Part shown: positions 58,549 to 64,000 of the stretch, in pieces
How positions within the stretch are numbered: the stretch's first letter is position 1
Layout: each line of letters starts with the position of its first letter
Source: Microbacterium dauci
GTDB lineage: Bacteria; Actinomycetota; Actinomycetes; Actinomycetales; Microbacteriaceae
DNA length: 64,000 bases
Assembly (NCBI RefSeq): GCF_030065535.1
Contig: NZ_JASJND010000004.1
Span: forward strand, 124,001-188,000
Reading direction: 5' to 3'
The notes under the pieces: generated by a model
The model's input: the letters and a program-made list of their open reading frames with translations, nothing else
The model's database searches: none
What the model was told of the DNA's origin: nothing
Program-made: the position numbers and the translations under genes

Positions 58549-59874
58549 TCAGGCGCGGTGCTCGGCGGCGAGGTGCAGGACGGCCGAGGTGAGCGCGCGG
58601 ATCCCGTGCGCGACGTCGCCGGCCGACACCGCCTCGTCGGGGTGATGGCTGACCCCGTCGGGGTTGCGCAGGAACAGCATCCCGACGCCGGTGATCGCAC
58701 CCAACGCCATGCCGTCGTGGCCCGCGCGGCTGAAGATCACCGGGGGCTCCTCGCGCCGCGGTGACAGGGTGCCCGCGATGCCCGCGCGCACGACGTCCTG
58801 AAGGAGCGGCGCGCACGGCACCGCCGCGGCACGGTGGATCTCGCGCGAGCGCCACCGCAGCCCCCGCCGCCCCATGATCTCGTCGAGCTCTCGGGTGAGG
58901 TGGTCCCACACGCGATCACGCTCGTCGTCGAGTTCGCCGCGCAGGTCGAGGCTGAACTGCACTTCGCCGGGGATCACGTTCACCGCCCCCGGGAACGCCT
59001 CGAACCGGCCCACGGTGCCGATGATGTGGTGCTCCGCGGCACAGATGCGCTCGACGGCGAGCGCCGCCTCGCTCGCGCCGAGCAGCGCGTCGCGGCGCAT
59101 GTCGTACGGAGTGCCGCCCGCGTGCCGCGCCTCGCCTTCGACCACCAGCTGGAACCGCCGCGCCGACGCGATCGACGACACGACGGCGAGCGACTGCCCC
59201 GACCGGTCGAGCTCTGGCCCTTGCTCGATATGCGCCTCGAGGTACCCGATCAGCTCGTCGGGGCGGCGAGCCGCCTCGCCCACGCGCGTCGGGTCCAACC
59301 CGAACTCCCGATACGCCTGACGCAGGGTGACGCCGTCCGCGTCGGTGACGTCCCACCACCGTTCGTCCCAGCGGCCCGCGACCGCCGACGAGCCCAGGAG
59401 CGCCGTCCCGAATCGGGTCCCCTCCTCGTCCGAGAACGCCGCCACTTCGAGTGCGAACGGCAAGCGGATGCCGCCTCCGGCAGCTCCGCCGCGCTCGGGC
59501 GAACGCAGTAGTCGCACCACCTCGAGCGCCATCAGCACCCCGACGATCCCGTCGAACCTGCCCGCGTCGAGCACGGTGTCGAGGTGCGACCCGAGCATGA
59601 GCGCCGGTCCGTCGTCGTGGGTCGCACCGGCGGGGGCGATGCGCCCGAGCTGATTGCCCGCGGCATCCTGCCTCGTCTTCATGCCGACTTCGCGCATCCA
59701 CTCGGCGGCGAGCCGGTTCACCCTGGCATGCTCGGGAGACAGGTAGACCCGCTCGATGGTGCCCGGCGTCGCGGTCACGCGCGCCAGCTCGTCGCAGCGC
59801 GCCATCACGCGCCGGGCGGCCGCCGCGGTGACCTCGTGGGGCAGCTCGGCGAGGGTCGGTGCGAACGTCGTCAT
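58549..59874 (-). CDS. Allantoate amidohydrolase / N-carbamoylase (M20 Zn hydrolase)
   Basis: 441 residues. Zn ligands in GSHLDTVLDAGRFDG (His, Asp), DEEGTRFG (Glu), and EAHIEQGP (His), as in allantoate amidohydrolases and hydantoinase-coupled carbamoylases. RHAGGTPYDMRRDAL is the dimerisation-domain motif. With PucG next to it the likely reaction is allantoate to ureidoglycine. ATG 59874 overlaps the aminotransferase stop by 4 nt. Confidence 0.88.
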   Translation of the reverse strand: MTTFAPTLAELPHEVTAAAARRVMARCDELARVTATPGTIERVYLSPEHARVNRLAAEWMREVGMKTRQDAAGNQLGRIAPAGATHDDGPALMLGSHLDTVLDAGRFDGIVGVLMALEVVRLLRSPERGGAAGGGIRLPFALEVAAFSDEEGTRFGTALLGSSAVAGRWDERWWDVTDADGVTLRQAYREFGLDPTRVGEAARRPDELIGYLEAHIEQGPELDRSGQSLAVVSSIASARRFQLVVEGEARHAGGTPYDMRRDALLGASEAALAVERICAAEHHIIGTVGRFEAFPGAVNVIPGEVQFSLDLRGELDDERDRVWDHLTRELDEIMGRRGLRWRSREIHRAAAVPCAPLLQDVVRAGIAGTLSPRREEPPVIFSRAGHDGMALGAITGVGMLFLRNPDGVSHHPDEAVSAGDVAHGIRALTSAVLHLAAEHRA

Positions 59875-61115
59875 CGCGCCCCCGCGGCCGCCCCGGCGTA
59901 CACGTCGACGGCGGCCTCGACACCGCCGCCCGCCGGCACGGGTGCACCGAACCGGCGGAGCACCTGCTCGAGGGCGGCGAGGGTCGTGAGGACGGCATCC
60001 TTGCGCGCGTTGTAGCCCATCGTGCCGATGCGCCACACCTTGCCGTGCAGCGGACCGAACGACGTGCCGATCTCGATGCCGAAGTCCTCGAGCAGCGCCC
60101 CGCGCGCGACATCACCGGGCACCCCCTCGGGAATCTCGACCGCGACGACGTTGTGCATCTTGTGCGCGACATCGCCGAACACCGTCAGTCCCAGCGCACG
60201 GACGCCCTCGAGCATCGCCCGACCGGCCAGCTCGTGGCGCGCGATGACCTCGTCGCGGCCCTCGAGCAGCAGCACCCGCGCGCACTCGCGGGCGCCGTAG
60301 AGCATCGTGGTCGCCTCGGTGTGGTGGTTGAGCCGCCGCGGACCCCAGTAGTCGAGGATCATGCCGAGGTCGAAGTAGTTCGACCGCACGAAGTCGGGCG
60401 ACGACGGGTCGCCTGCCTCACGGATGCCGGCCTCCACCTTCTTGCGATTCTGGATCAGTTCGACGGCGCGAGGCGACAGGGTGATGGGCGCCGACCCCGA
60501 CGGCCCGCCGAGGCACTTCTGCAGGCCCGCGGTCGCGGCATCCACTCCCCAGGCGTCGGCCTCGAACGGGTTGCCACCGAGCGAGGCGGTCGCGTCGGTG
60601 TAGAAGAGGACGCCGTGGCGCTCGCAGATCGCGCCGATCTCGTCGAGCGGCTGGTTCATCGTCGTCGAGGTGTCGCCCTGCACGAGCGCGAGCAGCGTCG
60701 GGCGCACCCGGATGATCGCCTCCTCGATCGCCGACGGGGCGAAGACCTGTCCCCACGCGGTCTCGATGGTGTGCACCTCGGCCATGGCACGCTCGGCGAT
60801 CTCGGCCAGCAGGTGCCCGAACCGACCGAACACCGGCACGAGCACCCGGTCGCCCGGGCGGATGAGCGAGAGCATCGCCGCCTCGATGCCGGCGCGACTG
60901 GTGCCGTCGATGAGCAGCGTCGCGTCGCTCTGCGTCGCCCACACCGCGCGGTACAGCTCTTGGGTCTCGGTCATCGCCGCCGTCATGAACGGGTCGTACT
61001 GACCGACCAGCGGTGCCGACATCGCACGCAGCACGCTCGGATACGCCGAGATGGGACCCGGGCCCATCAGCAGACGGGCGGGCGGGTCGATCGGGCCGGG
61101 GATGGTGTGGGTCAT
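59871..61115 (-). CDS. pucG: Ureidoglycine-glyoxylate / alanine-glyoxylate aminotransferase, PucG-like
   Basis: 414 residues, class V PLP aminotransferase. PLP Lys200 in ATAGLQKCLGGPSG. N-terminal RLLMGPGPISAYPSVLRAM is the alanine-glyoxylate type start. In Bacillus PucG moves the ureidoglycine amino group to glyoxylate, which suits its position before the allantoate amidohydrolase. The alternative is a plain serine/alanine-glyoxylate aminotransferase. Confidence 0.88.
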   Translation of the reverse strand: MTHTIPGPIDPPARLLMGPGPISAYPSVLRAMSAPLVGQYDPFMTAAMTETQELYRAVWATQSDATLLIDGTSRAGIEAAMLSLIRPGDRVLVPVFGRFGHLLAEIAERAMAEVHTIETAWGQVFAPSAIEEAIIRVRPTLLALVQGDTSTTMNQPLDEIGAICERHGVLFYTDATASLGGNPFEADAWGVDAATAGLQKCLGGPSGSAPITLSPRAVELIQNRKKVEAGIREAGDPSSPDFVRSNYFDLGMILDYWGPRRLNHHTEATTMLYGARECARVLLLEGRDEVIARHELAGRAMLEGVRALGLTVFGDVAHKMHNVVAVEIPEGVPGDVARGALLEDFGIEIGTSFGPLHGKVWRIGTMGYNARKDAVLTTLAALEQVLRRFGAPVPAGGGVEAAVDVYAGAAAGAR

Positions 61116-61158
61116 GGGGGTCCTTCGTGTGGGTCTGCGACCGGCGGGGCCGGGATGA

Positions 61159-62736
61159 TCAGGCTGCGACGGCGTCGGCGAGGCGACGCGCGAGGCGGAC
61201 GAGCGCGATGTCGGTGCCGGGCGCCGACACCAGGCACACGCCGACCGGGGCGTCGCCGAGTGCGCCGCGCACGCGCAGCAGCGGCACGCTGATGGCGGGG
61301 AGACCCGCGACCGCGGCGGGTGCGGTCATCCGCAGCGTGGCGGTGCGAGCGGCGTCGACGGCGGCGGGGTCGGCGGTGCGAGACGGGGCGGGGCCGGGCG
61401 CGGTCGGCAACAGCAGCACCGTGTCGACCACGAGCGCCTCGAGCCGTGCGCGCAGCGGCGCGAGCGCGGCGCGCGCCGTGGTCTCCTGCGCGGGTGTCAC
61501 CTCGGCGGCGGCGCGGAACCGTGCCGCGACGGCCGATCCGCACGCGCCGGGGTGCTCCCGCAGCCAGGCGCCGTTGTTGCGCCAGGCTTCGGCGGCCTGC
61601 ACGGTGCGGAACGGCGTGAGGTAGTCGTCGAGGTCGCCGATCGGCGCGGTGCCGACGTGTGCCGGATCGGTGGATGCCGCGAGGCGGCCGAGCAGCTCAT
61701 CGAAGGCGCGTCGGGTGTCGGCGTCCGCAGCCGCAACGATCTCGTCCGGCACGACGAACCGCCACGGCAGGTCTACCCCCGAAGCGCCGTAGACGGACTC
61801 GGTCGAGTCGGAGCCGTCGTAGCTGAGGCACCAGTCCGCGACGCGCTGCATGGTCTGCCCGTCGCGGGTCAGCCAGCCGACGGTGTCGAAGCTCTGCGCG
61901 AGCGGCAGCATGCCCTGGCGCGGCACCAAGTCGTGCGTCGTGCGCAACCCCCACAGCCCCTGGTACGACGCGGGTACCCGCACCGACCCGGCGGTGTCGG
62001 TCGCGAGTCCGATCTCGGCCTGCCCGGTGGCGACGGCGGTCGCCGGACCGCTCGAAGAGCCGCCCGGGAGGGCGCCGGCGACCGCGCCGTTCGGCGGGGT
62101 GCCGTAGTGCGGGTTGTCCCCGGCGATCGAGTAGGCGAACTCGTCGGTGCGCGCGATGCCCCGCAGCGACGCGCCGCCGCGCAGGAGATCCGCGACGGCG
62201 GGGGCCGTCGTGGTCTCCGCACGCGCGGAGTCGAGGAAGGTCGGATTCCCGGCGCCGATGCGGTAGCCCTTGATCGCGAACAGGTCCTTCACCGCGACGG
62301 TGAGCCCCTCGAGCGGGCCCTCCCACGCGCCTTGCCAGAGCGGATCGCCGATCGTGCGCCACACCGTCCGGTCGATGCCCGTCGCCCTCGGCGTGACATG
62401 GGCGGCGGTGATCCGCCACGTGCCGTCCTGGCGCTGCCACACCTGCGTCTGCAGGCCGCGTCCACCGCCGTCGAAGCGCGACACCGAGACGAGGAGGGCG
62501 ACATCCTCGGCGAGCGGACGGTACTCGACGCGCTCCATGGTCCGGGCGGCCACGCCACCGCGGGTGCTGCGGAACGCGCTGATGCTGTCATGGCCGACGA
62601 GCAGGCCCGCGGCATCCCCCCGCATCGTGTCGGCGCCGGGGGCGAAGGCGGCATCGAGTGCGTCGAGATCGTTCGCGAGGATCGCGCGCTCATACGCTTC
62701 GAAGGCGCGTCGAAGGTCGTCCGGGATGCCGCTCAT
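61159..62736 (-). CDS. Fused AtzH-like (DUF3225) and amidase protein
   Basis: 525 residues. Residues 1-125 form a small NTF2/DUF3225-type domain (FEAYERAILANDLDALDAAFAPGADTM, VWQRQDGTWRITAAHVT). From about 140 the amidase-signature hydrolase begins: catalytic Lys150 in TVAVKDLF, cis-Ser in GGSSSGPATAVA (near 228), nucleophile Ser251 in DTAGSVRVPAS. AtzH-like proteins normally accompany AtzE-type amidases of cyanuric acid or carboxybiuret breakdown as separate chains. In a ureide cluster the substrate may be an N-carboxyurea-type amide. Overlaps the formamidase gene by 4 nt. Confidence 0.88.
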   Translation of the reverse strand: MSGIPDDLRRAFEAYERAILANDLDALDAAFAPGADTMRGDAAGLLVGHDSISAFRSTRGGVAARTMERVEYRPLAEDVALLVSVSRFDGGGRGLQTQVWQRQDGTWRITAAHVTPRATGIDRTVWRTIGDPLWQGAWEGPLEGLTVAVKDLFAIKGYRIGAGNPTFLDSARAETTTAPAVADLLRGGASLRGIARTDEFAYSIAGDNPHYGTPPNGAVAGALPGGSSSGPATAVATGQAEIGLATDTAGSVRVPASYQGLWGLRTTHDLVPRQGMLPLAQSFDTVGWLTRDGQTMQRVADWCLSYDGSDSTESVYGASGVDLPWRFVVPDEIVAAADADTRRAFDELLGRLAASTDPAHVGTAPIGDLDDYLTPFRTVQAAEAWRNNGAWLREHPGACGSAVAARFRAAAEVTPAQETTARAALAPLRARLEALVVDTVLLLPTAPGPAPSRTADPAAVDAARTATLRMTAPAAVAGLPAISVPLLRVRGALGDAPVGVCLVSAPGTDIALVRLARRLADAVAA

Positions 62737-63860
62737 GCGCCGTCCCCGATGCCGCGGACTGCAGCGAAGTCGGCCTCGCGGATGCGCGCGTGCACGCCGC
62801 AGACGATGTCAACCACCTGTGAGATGTCGAAGTCGGTCGCGGCGGACAGGTAGGCGTACGCCAAATGTTCGTCCATGCCGTACCGGGCATGGAGCAGCCG
62901 CAGGGCCGCACGGACCGCCTTGCGCATGGCCTCGTTCAGGTCGGGGTCGAGGCCCGTCGGCACGAGGTACTCGTCGGTGCGGACCAGGGGGCCGTCGAGC
63001 TCGCCGAACGCCGCAATCGCCTCGTCCCGGGGGATGACGTCGAACCGCACCGTCGCCCGCAGCGAGGCTTCCAACGCGGTGAGCGCGACTTCGCCGTCGC
63101 CCTGCGCGAAGTGCGGGTCGCCGACGTAGGCCAGCGCTCCCGGCACCTGCACCGGCAGGTAGAGCACGGCGCCTTCGACCAGCAGCTTGATGTCGATGTT
63201 GCCGCCGTGCGCGCCGGGCGGGACCGAGTGCGGGCGGGCGTCACCCGCGACAGCGACCCCCATCGTCCCGAGGAACGGGGCGAGCGGGAACGTCACGGTC
63301 GCCGGTCCCCCGTCGATGAGGGGAAGGGCGCCGACCAGCCCGCCCGGTGCGTCGATGACGGGGGTGAAGACACTCACGTTCTCGGGTCGACGCGGCAACT
63401 CACCCACCAGCGCACCCTTGCCGTGCCGGTTCGAGATGACCCCGTAGGGAACGCGTGGGGTGAGCCGCTCCACGGTCAGCTTCAGCAGGTCGCCCGGCTG
63501 CGCGCCCTCGACGAACACGGGGCCGGTCACGACGTGCGGCCCGTCTGCGGCGGGGTCCCGCGAGAGCTGCGCAGCGATCGCGACGGCATCCGTCAGCACG
63601 GCGTCGGCGGCGACACCGTGCCCGGCGAAGTACGCGGCCGGGTCTTTGCCCTGGTCTTCGAGGATGCCTTCGTGGCTGACCGTGTCGAACGTGACGGTGG
63701 CACCGGATGCCACGGTGAGCACGGGTGCGTCGGCGGCGCACGGCAGCCGGCCCCACATGACGTGGTCGACGCCCGCGTCGAGATAGTGGTCGCCGGGGAT
63801 CTCGCCCATGCCGGGCTGCAGGATCGGGAGCACCTGCGACCCCACCGTCGTTGTCGTCAT
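62733..63860 (-). CDS. Acetamidase/formamidase-family protein
   Basis: 375 residues. FmdA_AmdA fold: VEGAQPGDLLKLTVE, GGNIDIKLLVEGAVLYLPV and DPHFAQGDGEVALTALE are conserved family stretches. Members hydrolyse formamide or acetamide; others in purine or pyrimidine pathways act on larger amides. It overlaps the upstream gene's stop and the next gene's start, so at least five genes from the right window edge to 58549 form one operon. Confidence 0.9.
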   Translation of the reverse strand: MTTTTVGSQVLPILQPGMGEIPGDHYLDAGVDHVMWGRLPCAADAPVLTVASGATVTFDTVSHEGILEDQGKDPAAYFAGHGVAADAVLTDAVAIAAQLSRDPAADGPHVVTGPVFVEGAQPGDLLKLTVERLTPRVPYGVISNRHGKGALVGELPRRPENVSVFTPVIDAPGGLVGALPLIDGGPATVTFPLAPFLGTMGVAVAGDARPHSVPPGAHGGNIDIKLLVEGAVLYLPVQVPGALAYVGDPHFAQGDGEVALTALEASLRATVRFDVIPRDEAIAAFGELDGPLVRTDEYLVPTGLDPDLNEAMRKAVRAALRLLHARYGMDEHLAYAYLSAATDFDISQVVDIVCGVHARIREADFAAVRGIGDGA

Positions 63861-64000
63861 GACGCCTCCTCGCGTGCATCTTCGGTGTGCGAACGCGACA
63901 GCAGCTGGCCCTTCGGCTTGCCGCGACGCAGCGGCGCCTCGCCGGCGCCGCCCTCGGTCACGTCGTAGACGGTGCGACCACGCAGGAGCGTGCGGCGGAT
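63857..64000 (-). CDS. C-terminal end of a probable cyclic amidohydrolase (allantoinase-like), partial
   Basis: The last 47 codons and stop are visible; the gene continues past the right edge. The end reads RRTLLRGRTVYDVTEGG ... LLSRSH, like the beta-strand tail of allantoinase and dihydropyrimidinase. With allantoate amidohydrolase and PucG downstream, allantoinase is the best guess. The stop overlaps the formamidase start (ATGA). Confidence 0.6.
   Translation of the reverse strand: MRRTLLRGRTVYDVTEGGAGEAPLRRGKPKGQLLSRSHTEDAREEAS

Overview
The window is a GC-rich (about 70% by eye) chromosomal segment from an actinobacterium, almost certainly Microbacteriaceae and probably Microbacterium. 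Support: near-exclusive G/C third positions, many GTG starts, leaderless genes with a TAnnnT box six bases before the start codon, a DtxR/IdeR-type iron box, an actinobacterial LexA-type palindrome, CebR operators, and actinobacterial markers such as DUF3073 and a Rv2578c-like radical SAM protein. I see no rRNA, tRNA, IS element, prophage or CRISPR array. No gene-free stretch exceeds 300 bases.

Layout. 1-5.8 kb: end of a Tat-lipoprotein intradiol dioxygenase, then an energy-coupling-factor (ECF) importer. The importer has a fused double ATPase, a T component and two paralogous S components, plus a siderophore-interacting flavoprotein, and a DtxR-type box lies in front of the ATPase gene. 5.9-13.3 kb: an amino-acid permease with a saccharopine-dehydrogenase-like enzyme, acyl-CoA dehydrogenase, D,D-carboxypeptidase, a radical SAM gene behind a LexA-like palindrome, a lipoprotein and a GNAT. 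13.4-26.1 kb: DEAD-box helicase with a 320-residue Arg/Asp-rich N-terminus, aldose epimerase, an RND exporter with an acidic duplicated tail, a FluC pair, topoisomerase IB, a MerR/TipAS regulator, a DUF4097-PadR pair and a universal stress protein.

26.2-45.8 kb is a scattered purine-biosynthesis district (DUF3073, purF, purM, a sterol-carrier-like protein, purD, purC, an NCS2 nucleobase permease, purS, purQ; no purL). It is interrupted by a PadR-controlled drug exporter and a complete cellobiose locus (cebE-cebF-cebG-bgl-cebR) with three CebR operators. 46.4-64 kb is a purine/ureide degradation island: MocA-like and XdhC maturation factors, a two-gene xanthine-dehydrogenase-type hydroxylase, an NMT1-type ABC importer with two permeases, an amidohydrolase, a LOG-type hydrolase, an allantoate-type amidohydrolase, a PucG-type aminotransferase, an AtzH-amidase fusion, a formamidase-type protein and the tail of a probable allantoinase. 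Salvage/synthesis and catabolism of purines thus lie on either side of the cellobiose locus.

The most unusual signals are non-coding. Many intergenic regions carry long nested hairpins. Two families keep identical geometry between distant copies: a 60-bp element at 5848 and 30635, and a doubly nested hairpin at 33450 and 45817 with a compensatory base-pair change. A 7-mer, GGATGCC/GGCATCC, is strongly over-represented even inside genes. Other candidates are the iron-boxed ECF/flavoprotein system with two S components and a repeated CGGAAACA motif in the promoters of the purine-degradation island.
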